Assembly (NCBI RefSeq): GCF_028623165.1
Contig: NZ_CP117772.1
Span: 744,001 to 808,000, forward strand
Direction: 5' to 3'
From: Nostoc sp. UHCC 0926
GTDB lineage: Bacteria > Cyanobacteriota > Cyanobacteriia > Cyanobacteriales > Nostocaceae
DNA: 64,000 nucleotides
Part shown: positions 16,725 through 25,980 of the stretch, piece after piece
Numbering within the stretch: the first letter of the stretch is position 1
Layout: every line of letters begins with the position of its first letter
The notes under the pieces: generated by a model
What the model saw: only the letters and a program-made list of their open reading frames with translations
The model's database searches: none
Told to the model about the DNA's origin: nothing
Position numbers and translations under genes: made by a program

Positions 16725-19700
16725 ATGAATAGTAAATCATTAAATATAAAAGCATTACTTCCTGGAGAAAATTCTGAACTCAAAAGGCTGAAAGATTATT
16801 GGGAAAAACAGTTAGCCGGAGAATTACCTTTACTGGAGTTACCTGCTAGTTTGCCTCGTTCTCCTCTAACAGCATTTAATGGTTCTTCCTTGAGTTTTGT
16901 GATTAGTAATAAATTAACTGGCTTACTAAAAAAACTGGTAATTAGTCAAAGTGTTAGCCTTGAAAACCTTCTTTTAGCAGCGTTTAAAGTTTTGCTTTAC
17001 CGTTACACGAGTGAAAAAGATATTCTGGTAGGATTGATACTAACTCAGTCAGATAAATGCAAATTTGAAAGAGTTGTTGACAATTTTGCTAACAAAATAG
17101 TTGTTTCACGGGATTTGATTTCAGAAGGTATTTCATTTAATAAGTTCCTGAGTCAGGTTAATCATACAGTTTTAGAAATAACAGAGTATCAAGATTATCC
17201 GTTTGATTTATTGGTAAAACAATTACACTCAAAGTCTAACTCAAGTCATTCACCTATTTGTCAAGCTTCGTTCGCTTTTCAGAAGACAAATGAACAGGAA
17301 AATATATCAGAATACGAGGAACTAGCCCAGCCAAAAGTAGAGTTTGATTTAAGTTTGGAAGTCATCCAGTTTTCTGAATCATTGCTAGGTTATTTTAAGT
17401 ACAATAGCAATCTGTTAGATGGAGTGATGGTTGCTCAGATTAGCGAACATTTCCAAAATTTACTGGAAAGTATTGTCTCAAATCCAGAGCAATCAGTAGC
17501 TCAGTTACCATTGCTGAGTGAGAGGGAACGAGAGAAAATACTGGTTGATTGGAATGCAACTCAGACCGGTTATGACCTGGCGATCTGTCTCCACCAATTA
17601 ATTGAAGCACAGGTAGAGCGAACACCAGATGCGATCGCAGTCTCTTTTGCAGGAGAACAGCTTACCTATGATGAACTGAACAGAAAAGCAAATCAACTAG
17701 CGCACTACTTACAAACACTGGGAGTTAAACCAGAGGTATTAGTGGGTATCTGTATTGAGCGTTCTTTAGAGATGCTAGTAGGACTTTTGGGTATCTTGAA
17801 AGCTGGCGCAGCTTACCTACCCTTAGATCCATGCTATCCACAAGAACGCTTGGAATTAATCTTATCTGATTCTCAGGTGTCATTGTTACTGACTGATAAT
17901 CAAAAGTTATTTGTTGATGATGAACAAAGGAAAGTTGTCTGTTTACGTACAAACCTGGAAAATATTGTAACTCATAGCAAAGACAATCCTGCACCACGTG
18001 CAACGGCTAAAAGTCTAGCTTATGTTATTTATACCTCCGGCTCAACTGGTAAGCCGAAAGGAGTAGAAATTCCTCACGGCGCTGTGGTCAATTTCTTAAA
18101 ATCCATGCAGTATGAACCCGGAATAACAGCCTCAGATGTACTTTTGGCAGTGACTACAATATCATTTGATATTGCTGCCTTAGAGCTATATTTACCCCTA
18201 ATTACGGGGGCTAAGGTGGTATTAGCTACCCGAAAAGTAGCTAGTGATGGTAGGCTGCTCAGAGATATTATTGATACTACTGGTACTACAGTTATGCAAG
18301 CCACACCAGCTAGTTGGCGGATGATGCTTGCAGCTGGATGGAGTGGTTCTCCTCAATTAAAAATTCTCTGCGGTGGGGAAGGTTTAACTAGTGACTTGGC
18401 AAAGCAATTATTAGAAAAAGGTGCTGCTGTATGGAATCTGTACGGACCGACTGAAACGACCATTTGGTCTACTGTCTTTCAGGTAGAAGCTACGAAACTA
18501 TCTCATGCGTTAGCTCCCATCGGTCGTCCCATTGCCAACACACAAATTTACATATTAGATTCTCACCTCCAACCAGTCCCCACAGGAGTTATGGGGGAAT
18601 TGTATATAGGTGGTGTTGGGGTTGCACGGGGATACCTCAACCGTCCTGAACTCACTGCTGAACGGTTTATTGTTAATCCTTTCTCATTTAGTTCCTATTT
18701 TTACAAAACCGGAGATTTAGTTCGTTACTTCGATGATGGCATCATTGAATACGTTAGTCGAATAGATAATCAAGTAAAAATTCGGGGTTTTCGGATCGAA
18801 CTTGGGGAAATAGAAAACACTCTTTCTACTCATCCACAGGTGCAAGAAGCGGTTGTGATTACCCAATCTGATCGACCAGAACAAATACAAATAGTCGCTT
18901 ATCTCACTGTTCAACAAGGGCAACCAACGCCTGATACCCTGCGTGATTTCCTCAGACAGAAGCTACCAGATTATATGGTGCCAACAGCTTTTGTCATATT
19001 AGACAAATTACCCTTAACTCCCAGTGGAAAAATAAATCGTCGCGCTTTGCCAAAGCCAACAGTTTCTAGCTTCACCCAGCACAATGAATTTGTCGCACCG
19101 CGCAACGATACCGAACGGGGACTGGCAAAAATCTGGTCAGAGATTTTAAACATTCAGCCAGTAGGTATTAAAGATAATTTCTTTGAAATCGGTGGAAATT
19201 CTCTTTCAGCAATCCACTTAATAGCTTCAATTGAGCAGCAGTTTGCTAAGGAATTACCCTTATCAGCAGTCCTCACCAATCCCACCATTGAAGAGTTTGC
19301 AAACCTTCTTGATACCAGTGGATATACTTTTGATCGCTCCCTCCTGATCCCCATTCAACCAAAAGGTAACAAACAACCATTTTTCTGCGTACATCCCGCA
19401 GGAGGTCATGTCATCTGCTATTTAAAACTCGCGCAGCATCTAAGTACTGATCAACCGTTTTATGGTTTGCAAGCGCAAGGGTTTTATGGAAAAGAAGAAC
19501 CATTAACGCGAGTTGAGGATATGGCACACCTCTATATCCAAGCAATTCAAAAATTTCAGCCTCAAGGTCCGTACTCTATTGGAGGATGGTCATTTGGGGG
19601 AGTTGTGGCGTATGAAATGGCGCAGCAATTACATAAACAGGGACATGAAGTCTCTTTGTTGGCAATACTAGATTCTTATGTTCCAATTCTCTTAGATAAA

Positions 19701-20156
19701 AATAAGAAAATTGACGCTCTATATTTGGTTGGCGTTCTTTCCAGGTATTTTGGCGGAATGTTAGGTCAGGATAATTTGATAATGCCTGATGAAATCAAAC
19801 ACTTGAGTATTAACGAACAAATCAACTACATTCTTGACAAGGCGGTAAAAGTTAAGATATTACCGCCATCAAATCAAAGTCAACAAAACCGACGCATTCT
19901 CGATGTATTAGTTGCAACTCTAAAAGCAACTTATTCCTATGTGCAACAGCCATATCCAGGAAAAGTCACCGTATTTAGAGCTACAGAAAAGCATATCATG
20001 GCTCCTGATCCAACTCTTGTGTGGGTGGAATTATTCTCTATCATGGATGCAGAAAATATTAAAATTGTTGATGTTTCCGGTAATCACTACACATGCATTT
20101 TGGAACCTCATATACAAGTCTTAGCAGAACGCTTGAAATCATATCTATACGAATAA
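16725..20156 (+). CDS. Short NRPS: partial C - A (glycine code) - PCP - thioesterase
   Basis: 1143 residues. Residues about 15-260 are only the C-terminal half of a condensation domain (starts at YWEKQLAGELPLLELP); the catalytic HHxxxDG half is absent, so it cannot condense alone. The adenylation domain (about 290-790) has A3 YTSGSTGKPKG (about 441), A5 YGPTETTIW, A7 YKTGDLVR and A10 PSGKINRRALP. By alignment to the GrsA positions I read the pocket as D-I-L-Q-L-G-L-I-W-K, a known glycine code. PCP attachment serine in FFEIGGNSLSAIH (about 826); type I thioesterase (about 870-1140) with GWSFGG serine, LDSYVP and GNHYTC histidine. It may load glycine and release it by hydrolysis or ester/amide transfer, as in mycosporine-type NRPS-like enzymes. 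Confidence 0.88.
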   Translation: MNSKSLNIKALLPGENSELKRLKDYWEKQLAGELPLLELPASLPRSPLTAFNGSSLSFVISNKLTGLLKKLVISQSVSLENLLLAAFKVLLYRYTSEKDILVGLILTQSDKCKFERVVDNFANKIVVSRDLISEGISFNKFLSQVNHTVLEITEYQDYPFDLLVKQLHSKSNSSHSPICQASFAFQKTNEQENISEYEELAQPKVEFDLSLEVIQFSESLLGYFKYNSNLLDGVMVAQISEHFQNLLESIVSNPEQSVAQLPLLSEREREKILVDWNATQTGYDLAICLHQLIEAQVERTPDAIAVSFAGEQLTYDELNRKANQLAHYLQTLGVKPEVLVGICIERSLEMLVGLLGILKAGAAYLPLDPCYPQERLELILSDSQVSLLLTDNQKLFVDDEQRKVVCLRTNLENIVTHSKDNPAPRATAKSLAYVIYTSGSTGKPKGVEIPHGAVVNFLKSMQYEPGITASDVLLAVTTISFDIAALELYLPLITGAKVVLATRKVASDGRLLRDIIDTTGTTVMQATPASWRMMLAAGWSGSPQLKILCGGEGLTSDLAKQLLEKGAAVWNLYGPTETTIWSTVFQVEATKLSHALAPIGRPIANTQIYILDSHLQPVPTGVMGELYIGGVGVARGYLNRPELTAERFIVNPFSFSSYFYKTGDLVRYFDDGIIEYVSRIDNQVKIRGFRIELGEIENTLSTHPQVQEAVVITQSDRPEQIQIVAYLTVQQGQPTPDTLRDFLRQKLPDYMVPTAFVILDKLPLTPSGKINRRALPKPTVSSFTQHNEFVAPRNDTERGLAKIWSEILNIQPVGIKDNFFEIGGNSLSAIHLIASIEQQFAKELPLSAVLTNPTIEEFANLLDTSGYTFDRSLLIPIQPKGNKQPFFCVHPAGGHVICYLKLAQHLSTDQPFYGLQAQGFYGKEEPLTRVEDMAHLYIQAIQKFQPQGPYSIGGWSFGGVVAYEMAQQLHKQGHEVSLLAILDSYVPILLDKNKKIDALYLVGVLSRYFGGMLGQDNLIMPDEIKHLSINEQINYILDKAVKVKILPPSNQSQQNRRILDVLVATLKATYSYVQQPYPGKVTVFRATEKHIMAPDPTLVWVELFSIMDAENIKIVDVSGNHYTCILEPHIQVLAERLKSYLYE

Positions 20157-20309
20157 CCAAGACCTGGTGGTTTGATTTGAGGATAATAAAACCTATTCAG
20201 TCAGTTTAATTGACCCAGTTTCAGAACTGTGGAAAATCGAAAAAATTCAGAACAAATAAAAAAGTTATTGAGCTAGAAGAAGTGGATTAGGTGTGTAAAG
20301 AACAATAAC

Positions 20310-20477
20310 TCCAACGCCTCATCCTACAGTCCTGGTGAAGAATATTACCGCAGGGGTGCGATCGCAGAACTAAAAAAACGGGACAACCTGATTCAGGCAG
20401 AGGTAGAGGGTAGCGAAATTATACCATATTATTATGCAGGTTGCCGTTTATTTAGAACAATAATTACTGCTTATTGA
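20310..20477 (+). pseudogene. Fragment resembling a SWIM zinc-finger protein
   Basis: A frame ending at 20477 encodes SYSPGEEYYRRGAIAELKKR (20325-20384), then LIQAEVEGSE and PYY, the pattern at the start of SWIM-domain proteins. The cysteine/histidine CxCx..CxH part is missing and the frame has an upstream stop, so only a relic remains. Confidence 0.4.
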
Positions 20478-20487
20478 CAAAAACTTT

Positions 20488-20613
20488 GGCGTTGGCGTAG
20501 CCCGCCGCAGGCATCGCTTTGGGCTTGGAAAACAAATCAAACGAGAAATGCTGATTTTTTCGTTGGTTTTTAAGATTGGTCGTGATCAGGAGTAATTTAG
20601 ATGCGTTTGCCCT
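20488..20613. repeat. Dispersed repeats: GC-rich repeat copy 2 and TTTAGATGCGTTTGCCCT word
   Basis: 20488-20517 is a second copy of the GC-rich repeat seen at 8438. 20596-20613 is TTTAGATGCGTTTGCCCT, which recurs with one or two changes at 33572-33589 and 40065-40082. A minus-strand ORF of 90 codons across both repeats looks accidental. The rest of 20157-20808 holds only the SWIM fragment. Confidence 0.55.
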
Positions 20614-20808
20614 GTGACCGTAGCCAAGTCCTTGAAGTACAAAACTACCATCTGCTAATTTAGTAAGGTTGAAGTGGGTACTTTTCGGCTCGGAAATTTC
20701 CAAAGTTTTTTTTAGATTGTTGATTGAAGCAAGCAAGAAATATTAAGAAATATAAATAGTAAGCTAAAATTAGAAAATTAGTATGTGCTTAAAAAACGAT
20801 ATAGATGA

Positions 20809-21453
20809 ATGACACCACAACATGCAAGACAATACGCACCAGCAACTGGGCGCAACCGTGAACCAATTTTAGAAATACTTTTGCAGGTATTGCCGGAAAG
20901 TGGCACCATTTTAGAAATAGCAAGTGGTACTGGTGAACACGCAGTCTTTTTTGCGTCCAGGCTCAAGGATTGTTTGTGGCTACCAACAGATACAAGTCCG
21001 CAATCAAGAGCCAGCATTATTGCATGGACTGAACATTTTGGATGTAATAATGTTTATACACCGCTTGAGCTTGATGTAACAGAACCAGTTTGGGCAGTGG
21101 AGAATGATCCATTAATTGATTGGTCTAATACCGAGCCAATTGTCGCCATTGTCAACATCAATATGATTCACATTTCACCTTGGTCAGCTTGTCTGGGGCT
21201 AATGGCAGGGGCAGGTCGTATCCTAAAAGCAGGAGGTATCCTCTATTTATATGGGCCTTTTAAACAAGGTTACGAACATACAGCACCGAGTAATGCAGCT
21301 TTTGACGAATATTTACGTGCCCAAAACCGAGAATGGGGTGTGCGAAACTTGGATGATGTAGTGGAAGCAGCTAGGGCAGAACATTTCATCAGTAAACAGA
21401 TTTACCAAATGCCAGCAAATAATCTTTCACTAGTGTTTGAACGTTCAATATAG
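20809..21453 (+). CDS. DUF938 family SAM-dependent methyltransferase-like protein
   Basis: 214 residues, typical length for the family. It starts with RQYAPATGRNREPILEIL (about 6-23), has SAM-binding motif I LEIASGTGEHAVFFA (about 36-50), the D-T-S-P motif and the C-terminal NNLSLVFER. The family has a Rossmann methyltransferase fold; the substrate is unknown. The group II intron lies just downstream in the opposite orientation. Confidence 0.85.
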   Translation: MTPQHARQYAPATGRNREPILEILLQVLPESGTILEIASGTGEHAVFFASRLKDCLWLPTDTSPQSRASIIAWTEHFGCNNVYTPLELDVTEPVWAVENDPLIDWSNTEPIVAIVNINMIHISPWSACLGLMAGAGRILKAGGILYLYGPFKQGYEHTAPSNAAFDEYLRAQNREWGVRNLDDVVEAARAEHFISKQIYQMPANNLSLVFERSI

Positions 21454-21465
21454 TAATTGACATCC

Positions 21466-21488
21466 TCCCCGCCGTAAACGGTCGGGGA
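21466..21488. terminator. GC-rich hairpin between DUF938 gene and group II intron
   Basis: TCCCCGCCG (21466-21474) and CGGTCGGGGA (21479-21488) form a short strong stem. ATTGACATCCTCCCCGCC followed by such a stem also resembles the right end of IS200/IS605 elements. It lies 14 bp after the DUF938 stop and in the 3' exon of the intron, so it may be a terminator or an old IS end. Confidence 0.5.
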
Positions 21489-21491
21489 TTA

Positions 21492-23928
21492 GTAAACTCA
21501 ACGAGGTTGTCACCAACCCCGTTGGTCTTCAAAACCGGACGTGAGACTTTCACCTCATCCGGCTCCTCAATGAATCGGCGTTTGTCAAACGCACTTCGCA
21601 ACCGAACCGTCTTCGGCTGTTTTGCTGTCATGGCAATGTTTGTGTAATATCTGAAGGTTTTTGTATTCGTCTTTTCCCCCTTTACTGCGGGGGATTTTAT
21701 GGTCAACCTCCAGTACATCTTCTTCTCGGAAGTACAATTGGCAGTGGGTACATTTCCCTTTCTGAGCCTTCAAAAGCGTTGCAACTCTTGTTGATACTTC
21801 TGGGTGTTCTCCCATTCTAGAACTCCAGTAAATTAGGTTGCCGTCGTAGGGACTGGCGTCGCCTTTAACTTTCACATGCCTAACTATTAAAGTTTCGGCG
21901 TGTGACCGTAACCGCATCGGGTTTTGACCCTTTTGCCTGGTTGCGAATGCCCAATTATCACCACCTATGGTTTGCCAATATTTATTTGACACCCATACCC
22001 CGGATTTATTGGGGTGGCGGCGTTGCGCCCAAGCCTTCAGCTTTGGATATATGAGATTATCTAAGCCAGAGTAAGCAGCCTTACTTACCACTGTTGAGTA
22101 GTAGTTTGACCATCCTGTGATTACCGGGTTTAATCGGATTATTAACGCCACTTGAGGCGCTGCTTTATGGTCTTCGATGATACTAGCCACTCGCTCATAA
22201 TGTATCTTTTGCTTTTCCTTGCTTGGGGTGATGATTGTCTTGAAACCCTGTTTTGAGTGGTATTTACCCACCAGATGCTGACGTATGTTAAAACCGAGAA
22301 AGTGAAACCCCGGTTTTTCCTCCCCATACCCATTAAGGGTGTGTATTAGTCTTGTCTTTGAGGGCTTCAATTCTAGTCCCATGTCTTTTAACCATTCAGA
22401 GATTATTTCTCTGCATCTTTGGACTACGGTTATGTCTTCGTGGAGAATCACAAAGTCATCGGCATATCGGATTAGGCTTAGGCTTTTTGCTTTTGATTGC
22501 CAACTTACTTGATATCCTTTGTGGTTACGCAACTCTATAGTCTTGGCAAATTCCTTTATCCGTTCTTCCATCCCGTGGAGAGCTATATTGGCTAGTAGTG
22601 GAGAAATAACCCCACCCTGCGGCGTACCCTCAGATGTTGGAAACAACTGCTTACCATCCATCACCCCCGCTTTTAACCAAGCACGAACTTGTCGGCGAAT
22701 GGTGGGGGATGTATTTAATTTTCTTAGCAGTGCTTCATGGTCGATGCGGTCGAAACATTTGGCAATATCAGCATCTAGCACAAATTTGGGCTTCTTTTTG
22801 ATACTGAGAAATATTGCTTCAATCGCATCATGGCATGAGCGTCCGGCTCTGAACCCGTATGAGTTGGGTTCAAATCGCGCTTCCCATTCTGGCTCTAATG
22901 CCAGTTTGACTAGCGCTTGCAAGGCTCGGTCGTTAATTACGGGTATTCCCAAAGGTCTTTTCTCTTCCGTTCCTGGTTTGGGAATCCAAACCCGACGTGT
23001 CGGTTTTACCTTTGCCCCAAGTTTCAGATTATTTACCAGCCTAAACCGTGCTGCTGGGGACAAGGATTTAACCCCATCCACTCCTGCTGTATTTTTGCCG
23101 GAATTGTCTTGGGTTACCCGTCGCACCGCTAAACACTTTGCGTACCAGGACTTCATCAGCGTCTTCTGGAGTCTGCGCGTTGCTTTAACATCACCACGTT
23201 GAGAAGCTTTGAATATGCGCTTTTGCAACTTGAATACAGCCTTTTCCAGCTTGCACCAGTTAAGCTGACTCCATTCCACCATCGGCTCGTGCCGTGTTTT
23301 AGACTTTTTCATTGCTACTCGTACCTATTCAATCCAATTCATCGTGAGTCCGTCAGCATATCCTTGTCGTTACGACAAGGCATTCGCTTCTGACCCAATC
23401 TCTCCTATTCACTGCATACGGTTAGCACCTACTTGGTATCGACCGACCAAGGGCAAGTGATAGGTTACTTCGTTCCGATTGACCATAATAGAAACCTTTA
23501 GAGCGATACTATTCACCGGGTTTACAGGGAGTGCTTACTAGTCAGCCTGGGATTTGCTAGTCCCTTATCCTTTGCCTTTTGGCTCCAGCGCATTCAGCCT
23601 TATTTCGCTGGTTCGTGATTACGATGATTCAGACGTATCTTCGCTTGCGCTGCTCATGGGTTCTTGCTAGGAGGAAACCAGCTTTAGGCTGCCAGTCCTT
23701 CTCCATTTCACCCCGCTTCAGGCTTTGATGACTAGTCGCAAACCTGGGGGTGATGCTGTCACCGTTGCACCTACGGGGAGGGATTTCTTAAAGTTGTACT
23801 TAAAGTCACCCTCATGGTCATTCAGTTATCATTGGTAAAGGATTTTTAAAGTGCGAACTCTACCCTTTCGGGTTACTTTACCAACGCAAGCCGTCTCTCC
23901 TTACGGATTTAGGCTTAACGAATCGCAC
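21492..23928 (-). mobile_element. Group II intron, full length (about 2437 nt)
   Basis: The 5' end on the minus strand is GTGCGATTCG (from 23928), the usual GUGYG start. Domain V is at about 21532-21565 (minus-strand GAGCCGGATG, GAAA tetraloop, CGTCCGGTT). Domain VI follows with a GGGGTTGGTGACAACCTC-type stem and the 3' end GAGTTTAC at 21492. The encoded maturase lies in domain IV. Domains I-III occupy 23313-23928. Boundaries are from motif reading and could move by a few bases. Confidence 0.85.
21585..23312 (-). CDS. ltrA: Group II intron-encoded reverse transcriptase/maturase with HNH endonuclease
   Basis: 575 residues. Reverse-transcriptase blocks: RRVWIPKPGTEEKRPLGIP (about 105-123), FDRIDHEALL, TPQGGVISPLLANI (about 224-237) and the catalytic YADD in SLIRYADDFVIL (about 271). 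This is followed by maturase domain X and a C-terminal HNH DNA-endonuclease with CTHCQLYF (about 528), EVDHKIPRSKGG (about 543) and HKHC (about 562). It splices its own intron and drives retrohoming. The frame is intact and all catalytic residues are present, so the intron may be active. Confidence 0.95.
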   Translation of the reverse strand: MKKSKTRHEPMVEWSQLNWCKLEKAVFKLQKRIFKASQRGDVKATRRLQKTLMKSWYAKCLAVRRVTQDNSGKNTAGVDGVKSLSPAARFRLVNNLKLGAKVKPTRRVWIPKPGTEEKRPLGIPVINDRALQALVKLALEPEWEARFEPNSYGFRAGRSCHDAIEAIFLSIKKKPKFVLDADIAKCFDRIDHEALLRKLNTSPTIRRQVRAWLKAGVMDGKQLFPTSEGTPQGGVISPLLANIALHGMEERIKEFAKTIELRNHKGYQVSWQSKAKSLSLIRYADDFVILHEDITVVQRCREIISEWLKDMGLELKPSKTRLIHTLNGYGEEKPGFHFLGFNIRQHLVGKYHSKQGFKTIITPSKEKQKIHYERVASIIEDHKAAPQVALIIRLNPVITGWSNYYSTVVSKAAYSGLDNLIYPKLKAWAQRRHPNKSGVWVSNKYWQTIGGDNWAFATRQKGQNPMRLRSHAETLIVRHVKVKGDASPYDGNLIYWSSRMGEHPEVSTRVATLLKAQKGKCTHCQLYFREEDVLEVDHKIPRSKGGKDEYKNLQILHKHCHDSKTAEDGSVAKCV

Positions 23929-23955
23929 CCTAAGACTCACGACTTAGGTTTCTGT

Positions 23956-24142
23956 GTGCGATTCGTTCAGTCGAAATTAGTAGAAATACTAAAGGATGAC
24001 TGGCTTCTGTAAGATAACCCATTCTGGGTTGAGTTCGCACTTTAATCTCTTGCAGATGACAACTGAATGAGCCGTGTAATGGGAAACTATTAAGCACGGT
24101 TTTGAAGACCAGCGAGTTTCGTGAGGGACTCGCTGAGTTTAC
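23956..24142 (+). mobile_element. 187-nt group II intron remnant on the opposite strand
   Basis: Starts GTGCGATTCGTTCAGTC (23956), parallel to the 5' end of the large intron, and passes through the same early domain I landmark (AACCC..GGGT, GAGTTCGCACTTTAA near 24031-24045). It then jumps directly to a domain V hairpin (GAGCCGTGTAATGG at 24069, GAAA tetraloop, AAGCACGGTTTT) and a domain VI stem (CAGCGAGT..ACTCGCTG) ending GAGTTTAC at 24142. Most of domain I and all of II-IV including the ORF are deleted. It lies head to head with the full intron, 27 nt apart. Confidence 0.7.
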
Positions 24143-24835
24143 TTTATTCCATAACTTTATTTTCCAGCGCTCCCATATTTCCTTTATCTTGATTCCAGCC
24201 CCCAGCCCTAATTCACCTTCATATGAAAGGATAAATGGGATGATTGGAATGGAAACTTTTAATGCCTGCTTTGCATCAAGAGTTGGATGATTTAAAATTT
24301 CAACTATTGCTTCATTTCCACTTGGCAGTTCCAAACCTTTCTCTTTCAGCAAAGCTAGAGTTTGTTGTAATTGAGCAAGTACTAGCTTTGTTTCTTCTTC
24401 ACTAACTTGATTAGACTCAACTGCCTCTAATACAGATTCTACTTCAACTATTTGAGCTTCTTCAAGCTGTTTTGCTATAGGAGCAATTAGAGCTTTTTCC
24501 TCAGTAGTGAAGTATGCTAAGATAGCTTGATGTAAAGCTGCTTGACTATCAGCCAGCCAATTTAACTTACTATCTATTTGCTGTAGTTGGCTTGCAATGA
24601 TTGAGACTTGTCCTTCTGGCTGCTCATTGGTCAATTGCTTTTGGATAACTATTAACTCACTTTCATATTCATCTCGTTGTTTTCTCAAATCTTCAATGCG
24701 GCGACGATATTTATTTTTTGTTGCTGGGTCAGACTCATCTGACAGTTCCACTTCATAATCATTTAGCAATTTGAGGACTCGAACAACGTTGTCTTCGAGT
24801 TGCTGTAAGCGCATTTGCATGATGGAAGGGAGCAT
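24143..24835 (-). CDS. Coiled-coil, effector-associated-domain-like protein, C-terminus cut by intron remnant
   Basis: About 230 authentic residues beginning MLPSIMQMRLQQLEDNV (start chosen at ATG 24835; an ATG 6 bp upstream is possible). Residues about 15-75 form a charged coiled coil with KNKYRRRIEDLRKQRDEYES-like heptads. The C-terminal part reads VSIPIIPFILSYEGELGLG (about 200-218), a signature I know from cyanobacterial STAND/NB-ARC and caspase-associated signalling proteins. After NKV (24143) the frame runs into antisense intron sequence and reads about 70 meaningless residues to a stop at 23930. Probably only the last few native residues are lost. Confidence 0.65.
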
Positions 24836-24841
24836 ATACAA

Positions 24842-25208
24842 CCTTATGACTAATTCTGCTCATAGCATAACTACAGCAAGTGTACTGTATTTGTCAGCTT
24901 TGTTATCGGGTTATTAAAAAAACGATGCCTGCGGCGGGCTGCGCCTACGCGCTTCACCCTTGAGTATTCAATCTCATCACTCAAAGATTCCTGTTCTAAA
25001 CTTGATCGCTCCCACAAAACCCTGAAAACTCGGAGTTTTGAGCCTGACACTTGCAGCAAAAAACGCAATCATTGTAGTTATAGGGGCGATCGCTGAGGCA
25101 AAAAGCCTGAATCTTGCTCTTCCAGATGCGATCGTTGATGTAATACTAGGAAATATTGGACATAATTCTTCAGACAAAAACTTTTTATTAATAACCAGTG
25201 CATCACCT
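24842..25208. other. Intergenic region with GC-rich repeat copy 3
   Basis: Bases 24923-24950 are an inverted copy of the GC-rich repeat at 8438. Short frames on both strands here lack family features and ribosome-binding sites; I do not call them genes. Confidence 0.45.
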
Positions 25209-25980
25209 CTAGCGTTGCTGTCCTAGTTTCAGTAGACGGTCATTTAAAGCGATTCTTCCTAATTCAGAAATAACCTCAACTGGAAGACCAACAGATGTAG
25301 CTGCTTCTGGGATTGTTACTTTGCTATTTCGCAACAGGTCTAAAATTTGCTGCACTTTAGCAACAACTGGATCGCTTTTGTTGGTGTAACCCCGATTAAT
25401 AGCAATTATCAGCCCGGTTTCAATATCATCTACTCTAGCTCTGCGATTTTTATCTATCAATAGTGTTTGCTGACCAGCAATTGCGCTACTTTCAGAAGCC
25501 GCTGTGCGTCTTGGCACAGTACCGGAGTCAATCGCATCTGCAATCTGAATACCCACATACCCAGTGTTTCTACGTACTAAAATAATATCGAAGTTGTAGA
25601 GTCGCTTTTGTCCCGTTTTGTCTACAGTTTGGACAAGTAAGTTAGTAATGGCAGTAGTGGTAGCCCCTGGAAACTTTAGCGGTTGGATTGCCCTCAGAAA
25701 AATGGTTGTAGCGCGTCCGCTTTTTAAATCTGTATCTGTGGTGTAGACCAGTCGTGAAGGATCTGCTACCAAAATGTAGGCGATCGCTTCATCGGTTTGA
25801 GTGAAGCTAATAGGCGTAGCACGTCCTGGAGTAACTTGAACCTGAATCCTATTACTTGCAGCCATATCCCGTTCAATCAAGCGATATGTAGGAGTTTGTG
25901 CTTGTGGCTGTACAACAGGTGCTGTCACACTGAGCAGTAATGTGCTAGTGCCGATGATAAGAGTAGCAAATTGGTATCAT
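25209..25980 (-). pseudogene. VirB9/TrbG-like conjugation protein with a frameshift in its signal peptide
   Basis: The long frame from GTG 25928 to 25209 gives 239 residues with a VirB9/TrbG-like layout: RIQVQVTPGRATPISFTQTD (about 27-46), then beta-rich segments. The product should have an export signal; the sequence between the virB10 stop and GTG 25928 encodes one (ATLIIGTSTLLLSVTA) in the right frame but without a start. An ATG at 25980 overlaps the virB10 stop (ATGA) and would read MIPI..ATLIIGT if one T of the TTT at about 25967-25969 were removed. So a one-base insertion seems to have uncoupled start and signal peptide. A shortened, unexported protein could still be made. Confidence 0.6.

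Noticed and set aside
20464..20736. Minus-strand 90-codon ORF
   Set aside because: It runs through two dispersed repeats, has no ribosome-binding site and no family-like pattern; most likely accidental.
22519..23202. Plus-strand 227-codon ORF opposite the intron maturase
   Set aside because: Antisense shadow of the reverse-transcriptase gene, which has all the catalytic motifs on the other strand.
25038..25226. Plus-strand 62-codon ORF with a hydrophobic start
   Set aside because: No start signal or recognisable family, and it overlaps the end of the virB9-like gene and other random frames.
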